A DNA stretch of 64,000 nt, from contig NZ_JAHXKI010000001.1 in the NCBI RefSeq assembly GCF_019392195.1, positions 124,001 to 188,000 of the forward strand. The letters run 5' to 3'. This DNA is from Marinobacter sp. F4206. Its GTDB lineage: Bacteria; Pseudomonadota; Gammaproteobacteria; Pseudomonadales; Oleiphilaceae. The first letter of the stretch is position 1. The number at the start of each line of letters is the position of its first letter. Below, one piece after another: positions 53,996-64,000 of this stretch. The notes under the pieces were generated by a model. It made no database searches and had not been told where the DNA came from. It saw nothing but the letters and a program-made list of their open reading frames with translations. The translations under genes and the position numbers were made by a program.

Positions 53996-55447
53996 TTGAG
54001 AAACCTTTATCCCGTTGTCTTCATTGTTAGCGTCATGTTTGTGCTGCTCAGCATATTCATGACCTTACCGGTCATTTTTCTGGCTGGTTCCGAAACGCCC
54101 AATGCCCTGGCGTTCGCGGAATCGGCCGCCATCGTCTGTGGCCTTGGCGTTCTCGGGATTCTGGCAACCTTCCGACAGCCCCGGGACCTCAAGCCCCGGT
54201 TCATGTTCGTGCTGACCGTCTCCAGCTGGTTCATCATTGCACTTTTTTCCTCTCTGCCCTTCTACCTGAGTGACAACGGCATCTCTGCCGCTGACGCATT
54301 CTTTGAGGGTACCTCCGGGATTACTACCACCGGCGCTACGGTATTGAGCGGCCTGGATACGATGGACCGTGACCTACTGCTCTGGCGCTCCATCCTCCAG
54401 TGGATTGGCGGAATCGGGATTATCGGCATGTTCGTTGCGGTTCTGCCATTTCTGCGAGTGGGCGGGATGCGGTTGTTCGCAACGGAATCGTCGGAATGGA
54501 CGGACAAAGCACTGCCCCGGATGAAGACCCTCAGCCGCGGCCTGCTATTTGTTTATGTCATGTTTTCGATCATCGCCGTTTTCACCTACTGGGTGTCCGG
54601 GATGACCCTGTTCGATGCCTTTAACCATGGCCTGACAAGTATCGCTACAGGCGGGTTTTCCACCTCGGACCTGTCGATGGGCAAGTTCAGTGATCTGATC
54701 CTGATGGAAGCGACCCTGTTCATGATCATCGGCAGCCTGCCGTTCTTCCTGTTTGTCCGTGAGCTGCACGGCCAGCATGGGGTGCTTTTCAGGGACCAGC
54801 AGGTGCGATTGTTCCTGGGCATACTGCTCCTGGTACCGGCCCTGCTGACACTCTACCGGTGGCTGGTATCGCCGGTACCTTTTGATCCGCTCCATAACTA
54901 CACGGCAACGCTGTTCAATGTAACGTCGGTCGTGACCACCACCGGTTATGCCTCGGAAGATTATTCCGCATGGGGGCCACTGGCTTTTGTTCTGTTTTTC
55001 TTCCTGATGTTCGTGGGCGGCTGCTCCGGATCGACCGCAGGTGGCATGAAAATTTTCCGGTTCCAGTTGTCCCTCATCATCCTGCGTGAACAGTTGATGC
55101 GCCTGCTGCATCCGCGCGCCGTGCTGACACGAAACTACAACGGCCGGGCGGTCAGCGATGAGATTATCTCCTCCATGATCGCCTATACCTTCATCTTCCT
55201 TCTGTGCATGTTACTGATCACAGTTGCGCTGGCTGCGATGCAGCTGGATTTCGTAACGGCGCTCTCCGGTGCCCTCACCTCCCTGACCAATGTCGGTCCA
55301 GGATTGGGTGAGATCATCGGTCCTTCTGGCAACTTCGGCCCTTTGCCGGACGGCGCCAAGTGGGTGCTCTCGGTGGGTATGCTGATGGGCCGGCTGGAAA
55401 TCCTCAGCGTGATCATTGTGCTGTCACCAGCATTCTGGCGCAGCTAG
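53996..55447 (+). CDS. trkH: TrkH potassium uptake channel subunit
   Basis: 483 residues, about ten membrane helices in four pore repeats. Selectivity loops: TSGITTTGATVL, SIATGGFST, TTTGYASEDY and NVGPGLGEI. The start is a TTG; no better codon lies upstream. A TrkA partner is not adjacent. Convergent with glgP, with a 6-nt gap. Confidence 0.92.
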   Translation: MRNLYPVVFIVSVMFVLLSIFMTLPVIFLAGSETPNALAFAESAAIVCGLGVLGILATFRQPRDLKPRFMFVLTVSSWFIIALFSSLPFYLSDNGISAADAFFEGTSGITTTGATVLSGLDTMDRDLLLWRSILQWIGGIGIIGMFVAVLPFLRVGGMRLFATESSEWTDKALPRMKTLSRGLLFVYVMFSIIAVFTYWVSGMTLFDAFNHGLTSIATGGFSTSDLSMGKFSDLILMEATLFMIIGSLPFFLFVRELHGQHGVLFRDQQVRLFLGILLLVPALLTLYRWLVSPVPFDPLHNYTATLFNVTSVVTTTGYASEDYSAWGPLAFVLFFFLMFVGGCSGSTAGGMKIFRFQLSLIILREQLMRLLHPRAVLTRNYNGRAVSDEIISSMIAYTFIFLLCMLLITVALAAMQLDFVTALSGALTSLTNVGPGLGEIIGPSGNFGPLPDGAKWVLSVGMLMGRLEILSVIIVLSPAFWRS

Positions 55448-55453
55448 GGCCCT

Positions 55454-57985
55454 TTAGGTCCGCCACAGTATCGCGGTATTCTCCAGCGGGAGGTTCAGGC
55501 GCTCATCCCGGAGCCGGATCCGGGGCGTGTAATGACCTTCCGGCCGTGCCGGTACCGCACATTCGTAGAGATAACTGTGTTCGGAGCCGCCCTGGGGGTG
55601 CTTCATGGCCATTGTCCTGGTTATGGCCGGGCCATACTCGGAAGCCTCTGCGATCAACTCAACGGTTACGAACTGCTCGGGTATCCCGTCCAGATAAACA
55701 TCGACAGAAAAGACCTGTTCACCGTTTGATTCCCTTGCCTCAACCGACGTGAACCGCAACCTGCGCCACATCGAAGCAATATCCCGGTGGACCATCACAA
55801 TTTCCCTGGCCAGCGCAGGCGTTCGCCGTTTTCCCTGAGCCACCATGGGAAGATAAAAGCTTTCAACGTATTCGCGTACCATCCGGTTGGCTGAATAGGT
55901 CGCTGTCAGACCGTTCATGCTTGATCGGATACGCTCAATCCAACGCCCGGGATGGCCGCTGGTGTCGACATCGTAGAACTCGGGAATGATCTGGTTCTCC
56001 AATAGCTCGTAGAGTTCCAGGGCATCGGAGTGGTCGTGCTCGTTGCCAGCACTCAGTTCTTCGAACGTTGCCCCCGGACGTATGGCCCAACCTACTGAAT
56101 CATCCCACGCCTCAGCCCACCAGCCGTCGTACTGGGAAAGATTGAGCCCGCCATTAACGAGGACTTTCATGCCGCTCGTGCCGCAGGCCTCCCAGGGATG
56201 ACGGGGGCAGTTGAGCCAGACATCCACGCCCTGGATCAGCTCGGCTGCAACACCCAGATCGTAATCCTCGATAAAGACCACTTTGCCCTCGGCTGCCGGC
56301 AAGCACGAAAAGGACTTCCAGCGCCGGATCAGTTCCTTGCCATGCAGGTCCTGGGGATGGGCCTTGCCAGCCAGAACGATCTGCAGCGGATGATCGCGAT
56401 TGTTCAGCAGCGCAAGAAGGCGGTCCGGGTCAGTCAACAGTAAATCCGGACGTTTGTATTCCGTAAACCGGCGGGCAAAGCCGAGCGTCAGTGTTTCAGC
56501 ATCCAGCAACAGGCCACAGGCGGCATCGCGATTGTTTCCCGGTGAATGTTCGCAGTGCTGACTGGCAAGTCGGTGACGGAGATAGTGAACCAGCCGGCGG
56601 CGTTGGGCCTGCCGCATCGCCAGGATGTCGGAGTCGGGAACGCTGGCCAGTGGGCAGGTGCTCTGGAGCGGCCGCAGCCAGCGATCCTGACCGCAGGCTT
56701 TGGTCCAGAGTGCATCGGATTCCGGCGAATCCCAGCTCGGAGTGTGTATGCCATTGGTGACCGCTTCCACCGGAATGTCGCAGGCAGGCCAGCGAGGGAA
56801 GTAAGGCTGAAATAGCGTCTGGGTAACTTTTCGGTGAATGTTGCTGACACCGTTGATACGCCCGCACATATTGAGAGCCAGCAACGCCATGTTGACGGAG
56901 CCTTCGTCGCCAGCCCGCAACGAGTGGCCGCCACTGCTGCTGCCGAGCGCCATGAGTTGATCCATTGTGAGGCCGCGCTCGTCCATCCATGGCGTCAGAT
57001 AAAGACGGATCAGGTTGGGCGAAAAATGGTCGAACCCTGCCGCCACAGAGGTGTGGGTGGTAAACAGGTTGGTGGCGCGAGTAGCCAGGTGGGCCGTTTC
57101 GAAATCGGTCTCATGATCCTGCTGCCAGGTCAGTGCCCGCTCAAGAAATGCGAACGCGCTGTGGCCCTCATTGATGTGGCACACCGCAGGCTCAATGCCC
57201 AGTTGGCGGAGTAATTTCCAGCCTCCGATACCCAGCACCATTTCCTGTTGCAGACGTTTCTCGGGATTGCTGCTATAGAGCTCGCTGGTGATCCCCCGGT
57301 CGCCGGGTTCATTACGCGGATCATTGCTGTCGAGAAGCAGAAGGTCACAGCGGCCGACACGGGCTTTCCAGGCTCGCAGCCGCACTTGTCTGCCCGGAAA
57401 TGGTATGGCTACCCTCACCCATTGCTCATCGGCGTCGGTCAGTGGCGAAACGGGCAACATACTGGGATCGTTGAAGGGATAGAATTCCAGTTGCTGGCCA
57501 TCAGCAGTTACCGACTGGCGGAAATAGCCCTGCTGATACAAAAGTCCCACGGCCGTCACCGGCATGCCGAGATCGCTGGCTGCCTTCAGGTAATCACCGG
57601 CCAAAACTCCGAGGCCTCCGGAATACAGCGGCAGAGACTCGCTCAGGCCATACTCCATGCAGAAGAAGACCACCCCGTTGTCGAGTTCGCCCCCGCATTC
57701 GTCTGAATACCAGGTGTTTACCCGCTCGAACTGCCGGTGCGACTCCATCTGCCTTTGGTAGAGCGCCTGGAAGCCTTCATCGTTTGACAATGCCTCCAAC
57801 TGGTCACCGGAAACACTGTTGAGTACCAGCCAGGCGTTATGGGTCGCCTTCCAGGTTTCCTCGTCAATGGCGCGCCATAGGCTGTCGCTGCCGTGATGCC
57901 AGCTCCACCGGAGATCAAGGGCAAGACTGAACAGGCCAGTCAGGCCCTCCGGTATGTGCCTTGGGTTATAGGCTGCAATTGTCAC
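55454..57985 (-). CDS. glgP: Alpha-glucan (glycogen) phosphorylase
   Basis: 843 residues, GT35. Substrate and PLP regions: FCMEYGLSESLPLYSGGLGVLAGDYLKAASDLG (N-terminal glucan site) and the PLP lysine in EACGTSGMKVLVNGGLNLSQ near residue 600. Releases glucose-1-phosphate from glycogen. It is the short alpha-glucan phosphorylase type. Last in the minus-strand glycogen run, with a PilZ gene upstream. Confidence 0.93.
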   Translation of the reverse strand: MTIAAYNPRHIPEGLTGLFSLALDLRWSWHHGSDSLWRAIDEETWKATHNAWLVLNSVSGDQLEALSNDEGFQALYQRQMESHRQFERVNTWYSDECGGELDNGVVFFCMEYGLSESLPLYSGGLGVLAGDYLKAASDLGMPVTAVGLLYQQGYFRQSVTADGQQLEFYPFNDPSMLPVSPLTDADEQWVRVAIPFPGRQVRLRAWKARVGRCDLLLLDSNDPRNEPGDRGITSELYSSNPEKRLQQEMVLGIGGWKLLRQLGIEPAVCHINEGHSAFAFLERALTWQQDHETDFETAHLATRATNLFTTHTSVAAGFDHFSPNLIRLYLTPWMDERGLTMDQLMALGSSSGGHSLRAGDEGSVNMALLALNMCGRINGVSNIHRKVTQTLFQPYFPRWPACDIPVEAVTNGIHTPSWDSPESDALWTKACGQDRWLRPLQSTCPLASVPDSDILAMRQAQRRRLVHYLRHRLASQHCEHSPGNNRDAACGLLLDAETLTLGFARRFTEYKRPDLLLTDPDRLLALLNNRDHPLQIVLAGKAHPQDLHGKELIRRWKSFSCLPAAEGKVVFIEDYDLGVAAELIQGVDVWLNCPRHPWEACGTSGMKVLVNGGLNLSQYDGWWAEAWDDSVGWAIRPGATFEELSAGNEHDHSDALELYELLENQIIPEFYDVDTSGHPGRWIERIRSSMNGLTATYSANRMVREYVESFYLPMVAQGKRRTPALAREIVMVHRDIASMWRRLRFTSVEARESNGEQVFSVDVYLDGIPEQFVTVELIAEASEYGPAITRTMAMKHPQGGSEHSYLYECAVPARPEGHYTPRIRLRDERLNLPLENTAILWRT

Positions 57986-58082
57986 ATGGAGGCCCCGGTC
58001 AGGAGAACGTTATCAGTGAGCGGTGTAACCCCCGTCAGAGGTGGCCTTGGCGCCTTTTCATGACCATCATCCCTGCTTAGGC

Positions 58083-58445
58083 TTAATAGGCTTGGCTTTT
58101 GCGAACGGGAAAATATTCAACTGACCGGTGGTGCATCTTCAGCCAGTGCAGTAACGATGAAATGGTAAACGCATCGTTATCTACACCATCGAAGTCCACA
58201 CCCAGGCCTTTGTCCGACTTTCTTACGACATGGGCCTTCAGTCTCCGAAACTGCCGCTCCTCCCTTTCCGGAAATCGAAACTCGATCTCCAAGGTTTGGT
58301 TAAGCTGGACATCGCTGTAATCGGTTGCAATGAACAGCCCCCGCTTCGATGCATCCCGGATCTGTCCAGTCGCGACAGGCATGCCCCGTTTGTAGACAAG
58401 CAATCCCAGCTTTCCCGGTACACGCTTACTGAGTCTGTGTTCCAT
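58083..58445 (-). CDS. PilZ-domain protein
   Basis: 120 residues from ATG 58445, which follows GGGAGGA. N-terminal EHRLSKRVPG carries the arginines of the c-di-GMP switch (RxxxR-like), then DASKRGLFIATDYSD (D/NxSxxG-like). It would bind c-di-GMP. Its place between glgP and malQ suggests a link of c-di-GMP to glycogen turnover, though it may simply be embedded. Confidence 0.8.
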   Translation of the reverse strand: MEHRLSKRVPGKLGLLVYKRGMPVATGQIRDASKRGLFIATDYSDVQLNQTLEIEFRFPEREERQFRRLKAHVVRKSDKGLGVDFDGVDNDAFTISSLLHWLKMHHRSVEYFPVRKSQAY

Positions 58446-58559
58446 GAATCCTCCCAGATTGACCCACTGAATTACGCCACGATGTTGGACATAGAGTGAA
58501 CAATTTATATCCAACTTTTTTCAACCACATTTTGATGTTGATCAAAAACCATCCAGTCG

Positions 58560-60053
58560 TCATGTTAATCTTCCGTATAGTCCCGCGAGTTCCCGAATAC
58601 TGCCCGCAAGGCCGGATGGGACGACTTGCCAATCCAGCTTCCACAACCAGTTGTTTTCAATCGTACCCGGGGTGTTGAACCGTGCCTCGGTGCCGAGTCC
58701 GAGCAAGTCCTGCATCGGCACAATGGCCAGAGACGATACGGAGCGGAAAGCCGCCTGAATCATCGGCCACGGCATGTTCTCGCCGCTGCTGCCAAGGTAG
58801 TGGTTCACATAGTGCCGGGTGCGATCGTCCAGACTCTCATACCAGCCCAGTGTCGTATCGTTGTCGTGGGTGCCGGTATAAACCAGGTTGATTGGCTCGT
58901 GATTGTGAGTCAGGTGTGGGTTTCGGGGGTTGCCATCAAAACCGAACTGGAGAACGGTCATGCCAGGCAAATGAAACGACCGGCGGAGCTCCTCGACTTC
59001 ATCACTGATGACTCCCAGGTTCTCCGCCACCAGTGGGAGCTCCGGAAAGGCCCGGAAGCAGGCCTCCAGGAACTCTCGTCCGGGGCCGGCAACCCAGTAT
59101 CCGTCTCTCGACAGCCCGCTCTCGGCCGGAATCTCCCAGTAAGCTTCCAGCCCCCGGAAATGATCGATCCGGATGAGATCGAAAAGATGGCGCTGACTGT
59201 CGAGTCTCTGTAGCCACCACTCGTACCCTTCACCGGCCATAGCCTCCCAATCGTATAACGGGTTCCCCCAGTGCTGCCCATCGGGAGAAAAGTAGTCCGG
59301 GGGAACCCCTGCCACCGCCGTTGATTGGCCCTGGGAGTCGAGCTTGAACAGGTGCCGGTTAGCCCAGACATCGGCGCTGTCATGAGCAACAAATATCGGA
59401 ATATCCCCGAACAGACGAATGTCCCGTTCGTGGGCATAGTGTCTCAGGGCTTGCCATTGCTGATAGAAAAGGAATTGCTCGAATCGGACTCGTTGCCTGC
59501 TGCTATCCGCCTTTTCAGCAAACGCCGCAAGCGCCTCCGAATGACGGTCCCGGAGTTCGGTGGGCCACTGAAGCCAGTTCAGGCCCGGGTGAAACTCCCG
59601 AATGGTGATGAAGAGCGAAAACTCGTCCAGCCAATAGTCGTTTTCCGCCCGGTACTCCAGATAATGCCGATAGCCCTGGTTATCCGGCTCTGCCTCAGCC
59701 AGAGCAAAAAATCGCTGGGCCGCTAACTCAAAACAGGATTGGCGGCCGGGTTTTAGTACGCCATCATCAAGCTCGTGCTGATCCAGCAACCCGGAAAGGA
59801 TGAGTTCGCTCAGATCGATAAAGTCCGGATTTCCGGCGTGCGCCGACAGGGACTGGTAAGGAGATAGATCCGAATGCGTCGGGCCTATGGGCAGAGTTTG
59901 CCACACCCGGATGCCCGCGCTGGCGAGAAAATCCACGAAATTCCGGGCACTTTGCCCAAGAACGCCCCATGTGCCCGGCAGGCAGGTGGGATGAAGCAAT
60001 ACACCGGCCCTACGGGTGCTGAACAGGTCCGTCCCGACTGCCCGTTCGGTCAT
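58560..60053 (-). CDS. malQ: 4-alpha-glucanotransferase
   Basis: 497 residues, GH77. Motifs: AGVLLHPTCLPGT, GDIPIFVAHDSADVW, FDLIRIDHFRGLEAYW (nucleophile Asp), PLVAENLGVIS (acid/base Glu) and YTGTHDNDTTLGW. Transfers maltodextrin units. Its ATG overlaps the GH57 stop (4 nt). Confidence 0.93.
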   Translation of the reverse strand: MTERAVGTDLFSTRRAGVLLHPTCLPGTWGVLGQSARNFVDFLASAGIRVWQTLPIGPTHSDLSPYQSLSAHAGNPDFIDLSELILSGLLDQHELDDGVLKPGRQSCFELAAQRFFALAEAEPDNQGYRHYLEYRAENDYWLDEFSLFITIREFHPGLNWLQWPTELRDRHSEALAAFAEKADSSRQRVRFEQFLFYQQWQALRHYAHERDIRLFGDIPIFVAHDSADVWANRHLFKLDSQGQSTAVAGVPPDYFSPDGQHWGNPLYDWEAMAGEGYEWWLQRLDSQRHLFDLIRIDHFRGLEAYWEIPAESGLSRDGYWVAGPGREFLEACFRAFPELPLVAENLGVISDEVEELRRSFHLPGMTVLQFGFDGNPRNPHLTHNHEPINLVYTGTHDNDTTLGWYESLDDRTRHYVNHYLGSSGENMPWPMIQAAFRSVSSLAIVPMQDLLGLGTEARFNTPGTIENNWLWKLDWQVVPSGLAGSIRELAGLYGRLT

Positions 60054-61777
60054 ACCCTGTCATTCCTGTCGTGCCCCGGGCGCATGGCGCCACCCCGCTC
60101 GGGTGCCCCGCTGCCCTGACTGAGTTTCTGGAACACCGACGCCGGCGCCGGGTAGCCAATCAGGTCGTACAGGTTAACCAGATGCTTTCGATACAGGTGC
60201 TCGAAATCACTGACAATCTGCGCGGGATTGTAATCGCCGAACCACCAGAACCAGTCCGAGCCCTCGCAAATCGCCAGCTGCAATTGGGCGGCCTCTTTCT
60301 GCTCGCTGGTGAGACTTCCGTTGTCCATTACCCGGTCATAATGGAGTTTTGCCTCGCAAAGCAGCTCCCACGCACGATTCTTGTCCGGGTCTCCGATCCA
60401 GGTCGAGAAAGTCCCGTAAATCCAGCTCCCCGCGACCAGGTGCGGCAAGGCAACGGTCGTGCAGACCGGAACCGACAGGAGATCCCGATACGTGGTGAGC
60501 CTCAGCCTCGGATGATTCTCTAGCATCTCATAGAGTTCATCCAGAAAATGGAACCCGTTCTCCGGATAGTATTCCCAGGCATTCTCACCATCCAGAATCA
60601 CCGAGATAACGGGTTTTGAATCCGGTGTTCCGTGGGCCGCAATGTTTTCCATGTGGTGGACCAGATCACTCACCGCGTCACTTGCATGCCAATCGGCGTA
60701 GTTGAATCCAATCAAATCGGAGAGTCCGTCATCCCGGAAAAAAACCGTAGCCGAGGCGTCCCCGAATCGATAAGGCTTGTGAATCCCATACTCGGGTAAG
60801 GATCCATCAGCCGCTCTCGCTTGGTTGAGGCTGTTGTGGGCCACTGAATCACCGCTGGCCGTCCAGCGAAATCCGTGTTCATCAAGGCAGGCCAGGGTCC
60901 GTTGGCTCAGTCCTCCCTCGGAGGCCCAACAACCGGTTGGCTCAACTCCGAAAAACCGTTGGAACACCCGTTTTGCCTCGTCAAGCTGCCATGCCACCCG
61001 ATCCTCTCCACCGGGGTAGGTTTCGTAGGCCGGTAACAAAATATCGGGCATGGCCTCGCGGGCAGAAGTGAGCTCAAGTAGAAGCGGCAACATGCTATGG
61101 CTGAACGGACTGACCGACAACTCAACCTGCCCTACCTGGGCCAGGTGTCTGTAACGTGGTCCAATACCGGCCAACACCTCGAAGATAACTTCCATCAGGG
61201 CGTACCGATCATCCCGTGAAAATTGCCAGCCCTTTTCCTGAAGGCTTCGGACGCAATGGTTTTCGCGCCGGATGGTTTCGCCCATCCAGCCGAGGTGATA
61301 CCAGACCAGCAAATCACTAAGAAGCATTGGAGACATATAACGCTGCAGCGCGGGTTTCCTGCGATACAGGTCGGCAAGCTCAGCAAGCCTTGCGTAGGCG
61401 GGAAACCGGTTGATGATCCGGTCTGCATTGGCCCGAAGGCACTTTCCCATCAGATCGAGAAAGCCCGGGTTGCCGGGCTCCGGCAAAGTTTCAGCTACCA
61501 ATGCAGCGAGCAAAGGATCACCGATTTCACCGGCGCCATGGCGCCAGCGCTCAATATGCACCAGGTAGGTTTCAATCTGTTCCAGCAGAATCGGCGCGAA
61601 ATTAACGACCGCCCGGGCCCCGGGATGGGCCTCAAGATGCCCGGCCATATCACTGTAGTCCTTGATGGTATGCAGATATACCCAGGGAAACTGGAACTGC
61701 CCGGTCTGGAAGTCCTGATAACCGGGCTGGTGCATATGCCAGAAAAGAACCACCGGAGTCCGGTCGTCAGAGTCCAT
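60050..61777 (-). CDS. Glycoside hydrolase family 57 protein
   Basis: 575 residues. Starts with [14 protein letters not shown] (family motif 1, HMHQP), has [17 protein letters not shown] (nucleophile Glu in motif 3) and [17 protein letters not shown] (acid/base region). An alpha-amylase or branching-type activity on glycogen is expected. Overlaps glgC by 11 nt and malQ by 4 nt, so translation is tightly coupled. Confidence 0.9.
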   Translation of the reverse strand: MDSDDRTPVVLFWHMHQPGYQDFQTGQFQFPWVYLHTIKDYSDMAGHLEAHPGARAVVNFAPILLEQIETYLVHIERWRHGAGEIGDPLLAALVAETLPEPGNPGFLDLMGKCLRANADRIINRFPAYARLAELADLYRRKPALQRYMSPMLLSDLLVWYHLGWMGETIRRENHCVRSLQEKGWQFSRDDRYALMEVIFEVLAGIGPRYRHLAQVGQVELSVSPFSHSMLPLLLELTSAREAMPDILLPAYETYPGGEDRVAWQLDEAKRVFQRFFGVEPTGCWASEGGLSQRTLACLDEHGFRWTASGDSVAHNSLNQARAADGSLPEYGIHKPYRFGDASATVFFRDDGLSDLIGFNYADWHASDAVSDLVHHMENIAAHGTPDSKPVISVILDGENAWEYYPENGFHFLDELYEMLENHPRLRLTTYRDLLSVPVCTTVALPHLVAGSWIYGTFSTWIGDPDKNRAWELLCEAKLHYDRVMDNGSLTSEQKEAAQLQLAICEGSDWFWWFGDYNPAQIVSDFEHLYRKHLVNLYDLIGYPAPASVFQKLSQGSGAPERGGAMRPGHDRNDRV

Positions 61778-63032
61778 GAGGATAATCCTGTCCGAGCAAC
61801 TCGGGCGTAATCAGCACGACGCCTTTCGGCGAGACGTAGAAGCGTTTTCGATCTTTGGCGTCGTCAAATCCCACCTCCATGCCATCGGGTATCCGGCAGC
61901 CCCGGTCAATCAGCGCCTTCCGGATACGGCAATGCCGTCCGATCTCGACGTCCGGGAAAATAACGGAATCCTCAACCTCACTGTAGGAATGGATCTTGAC
62001 TTGGGAAAACAGCAGTGAATGACTGACCGAGGCCCCCGACACAATGCAGCCACCGGCGACCATGGAATCCACGGCGGTTCCGCGCCGGTTTTCATCATTG
62101 AAAACAAACTTGGCGGGTGGAAGCTGCTCCTGGTATGTCCAGATAGGCCATTTGGAATCATAAAGATTCAGTTCCGGGCTCACGGAAATCAGTTCAAGGT
62201 TGGCCTGCCACAGAGCATCCACAGTGCCGACATCCCGCCAGTATGCCTCCTTGTTCTGGACAGGATCCCGAAACGGGAACGCCATCACCTTCAGCCGTTC
62301 AATAACCGATGGGATGATGTCCTTACCAAAATCGTGAGAAGACGAGGCTTCCCGCTGATGATCACGCATCAGTTCATCAAACAGAACCTGAGTGCTGAAC
62401 ACGTAGATCCCCATCGACGCCAGCGCCTTTCCCGAGTTGCCCGGCATGGGGTTTGGTTTCTCTGGCTTTTCGGCAAACTCGGTAATTCGCATGTCGTCAT
62501 CGACCGCCATCACGCCGAATGCGGGGGCTTCTTCCAATGGGACTTCGATGCATCCCACCGTGATGTCCGCCTCGCTTTCAACATGGGCGGCAAGCATGGT
62601 GCCGTAATCCATCTTGTAGACATGGTCACCAGCGAGAATCAGCACATATTCGGGGGTGTGGCTGCGAATGATGTCGAGATTCTGAAGCACCGCATCGGCC
62701 GTACCCTCGTACCAGGAGGTCTCGATTCTCTGCTGGGCCGGGAGCAGTTCCACAAATTCATCCAGCTCGGCGCGCAGGAATCCCCAGCCTCTTTGAATGT
62801 GGCGGATCAGTGAATGAGACTTGTACTGGGTAATGACCCCGACCTGCCCGATTCCGGAGTTAATGCAATTGGACAGGGGGAAATCGATAATCCGGAATTT
62901 GCCACCAAAGGGCACAGCGGGCTTGGCACGCCATTTGGTGAGATCATGAAGGCGTGAACCTCTCCCTCCGGCAAGCACGAGAGCAAGGGTTTGCCGAGTG
63001 AGACGACTGACATAACGCTTGGCCGTTTGCAT
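61767..63032 (-). CDS. glgC: Glucose-1-phosphate adenylyltransferase
   Basis: 421 residues from ATG 63032 (AGGGAAG upstream); the frame to 63116 adds an unlikely leader. Signature [29 protein letters not shown], then [29 protein letters not shown] (catalytic Asp) and [14 protein letters not shown]. Makes ADP-glucose, the first step of glycogen synthesis, feeding GlgA (not in window) and GlgB. Confidence 0.95.
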   Translation of the reverse strand: MQTAKRYVSRLTRQTLALVLAGGRGSRLHDLTKWRAKPAVPFGGKFRIIDFPLSNCINSGIGQVGVITQYKSHSLIRHIQRGWGFLRAELDEFVELLPAQQRIETSWYEGTADAVLQNLDIIRSHTPEYVLILAGDHVYKMDYGTMLAAHVESEADITVGCIEVPLEEAPAFGVMAVDDDMRITEFAEKPEKPNPMPGNSGKALASMGIYVFSTQVLFDELMRDHQREASSSHDFGKDIIPSVIERLKVMAFPFRDPVQNKEAYWRDVGTVDALWQANLELISVSPELNLYDSKWPIWTYQEQLPPAKFVFNDENRRGTAVDSMVAGGCIVSGASVSHSLLFSQVKIHSYSEVEDSVIFPDVEIGRHCRIRKALIDRGCRIPDGMEVGFDDAKDRKRFYVSPKGVVLITPELLGQDYPHGL

Positions 63033-63229
63033 AGATGCTTCCCTGAAAACCCCGAAGTTTTCCGTCATGGCGCCAGCATCCGTTGAACCGGATTTCGGCA
63101 CAGTTTTGACGAGCATATTAAGATTAGAACAGTATCACTCAATTATGGCGTAAAATTGTTGCAGGTCATTTTTTGTCCACCTGCCATAACGTCCAATGGA
63201 ACACCCTTTGTCAGGAATGAGCGTGGTCT

Positions 63230-64000
63230 ATGGAAAGCCCCACCCTGAGTGAGTTTGATCTCCACCTTTTTAATGAGGGACGGCATTGGCACATCTACAA
63301 TGTGCTGGGCGCTCACCTCTGTAAGTCCAAAGGAGTCGAGGGCGTGCGGTTTTCGGTCTGGGCTCCGCAGGCGCAGGCCGTCAGCGTGATTGGCGATTTC
63401 AACGCCTGGGCGTCGGGACGCGATGAGATGGCCAGCACCGGCGATTCGGGGGTCTGGTCCTGTTTTATCCCCGAGGTAAAGCCAGGCGCGCTCTACCGCT
63501 TTTGCATAACCGGTCCAGACGGGCAGAAGCTTGAGAAAATCGATCCCTACGGGCAGGCGTTTGAGTTGCGTCCAGCCAGCGCGGCCGTTGTTGTTGAACG
63601 GGGCCATTTTGCCTGGCAGGACGGAGACTGGCTGACCCGTCGCAGCCACTGGAACTGGCAGGAAGCGCCGATTTCAATCTATGAGGTGCATGCGGCATCG
63701 TGGCGCCATCACGGTTCCGGGCGATGGCTTACCTATCGCGAACTGGCTGATCAGCTCATTCCCTATGTTCTGGAAATGGGGTTTACCCACATCGAGCTGC
63801 TCCCCCTGACCGAGCACCCGCTGGATGAGTCCTGGGGCTACCAGACCACCGGTTACTACGCCCCGACCAGCCGCTTCGGCAGCCCTGATGACCTGAGATA
63901 CCTGATAGATCAATGTCACCGGGAAAATATTGGGGTGATTCTGGATTGGGTGCCAGGGCATTTCCCGACCGATGAACACGCTCTGGCCCGTTTTGATGGC
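63230..64000 (+). CDS. glgB: 1,4-alpha-glucan branching enzyme, 5' part
   Basis: Partial: 257 codons, cut by the window end. N-terminal CBM48 (GVRFSVWAPQAQAVSVIGDF, then NAW) and the beginning of the GH13 barrel (SIYEVHAASWR, HIELLPLTEHPLDESWGYQT and GVILDWVPGHFPTDEHAL). ATG 63230 has only a weak ribosome site, GGAATGAGCG. Divergent from glgC with a 197-nt shared promoter region. Confidence 0.93.
   Translation, partial: MESPTLSEFDLHLFNEGRHWHIYNVLGAHLCKSKGVEGVRFSVWAPQAQAVSVIGDFNAWASGRDEMASTGDSGVWSCFIPEVKPGALYRFCITGPDGQKLEKIDPYGQAFELRPASAAVVVERGHFAWQDGDWLTRRSHWNWQEAPISIYEVHAASWRHHGSGRWLTYRELADQLIPYVLEMGFTHIELLPLTEHPLDESWGYQTTGYYAPTSRFGSPDDLRYLIDQCHRENIGVILDWVPGHFPTDEHALARFDG

Overview
The window looks like a chromosomal segment of a marine gammaproteobacterium. 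GC content is moderate, Shine-Dalgarno sites are strong, and the gene set includes IorAB, CcoG, LpxR, SelO, DUF1223 and CLCA_X proteins and a GlgC/GlgB/GH57/MalQ glycogen cluster. Marinobacter or a close relative fits best, but this is inferred from gene content and was not tested by alignment. No rRNA, tRNA or CRISPR array was seen.

Layout. 1-2860: a bufferin-type RiPP operon (precursor bufA, DUF692/MNIO bufB, DUF2063 bufC, DoxX protein) ending at a terminator, then a thioredoxin-like gene. 2875-9360: a frameshifted kinase-like gene with a sequestered ribosome site, a MocR regulator, ccoG, a SnoaL-like/sigma-factor pair, a TetR gene behind two perfect operator copies, a dehydrogenase remnant fused to an IS-end-like sequence, and a 43-residue exported peptide. 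9833-20092: sulfatase, LysR remnant, MscS channel, a small exported protein with an internal repeat, lpxR, trxA, a LysR gene, iorAB and a Cys-rich exported protein. 20277-28379: selO, a desaturase with a one-base frameshift, azoR plus LysR, an M23/CPBP protease pair and an Acg-type nitroreductase. 28487-34667: an accessory stretch with a prolyl-4-hydroxylase gene between mobile-element ends, two GFA genes, a broken hydrolase, a CadC-like regulator, and mdaB divergent from an HxlR regulator. 34913-41893: CsbD, antiporter, porin-like barrel, HDAC-like deacetylase, DUF4398/OmpA lipoproteins, a PAS-GGDEF cyclase and a Crp/Fnr protein. 41894-44520: mobile-element zone. 44522-55447: envelope and stress genes (DUF1223, cytochrome c, large MscS, CLCA_X, patatin, retropepsin-like, acpH, OMP, trkH). 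55454-64000: glycogen/alpha-glucan metabolism (glgP, PilZ, malQ, GH57, glgC; glgB divergent and cut by the window end).

The most notable unexplained structure is a family of transposon ends based on TG(G)RCGACCACAGAAAGTGCTAAA. One complete copy (42756-44362) has 24-bp terminal inverted repeats with one mismatch, a perfect 5-bp target duplication (TCGAG), spaced internal copies of the end motif in the left arm, clustered copies in the right arm, and no transposase. Its cargo is a uracil-DNA-glycosylase-like protein and a small exported protein. Related ends flank the prolyl-4-hydroxylase gene, abut the complete copy on its left, and occur as a lone tip at 32118. Together they look like non-autonomous, gene-carrying transposons of IS21-like or Tn7-like architecture.
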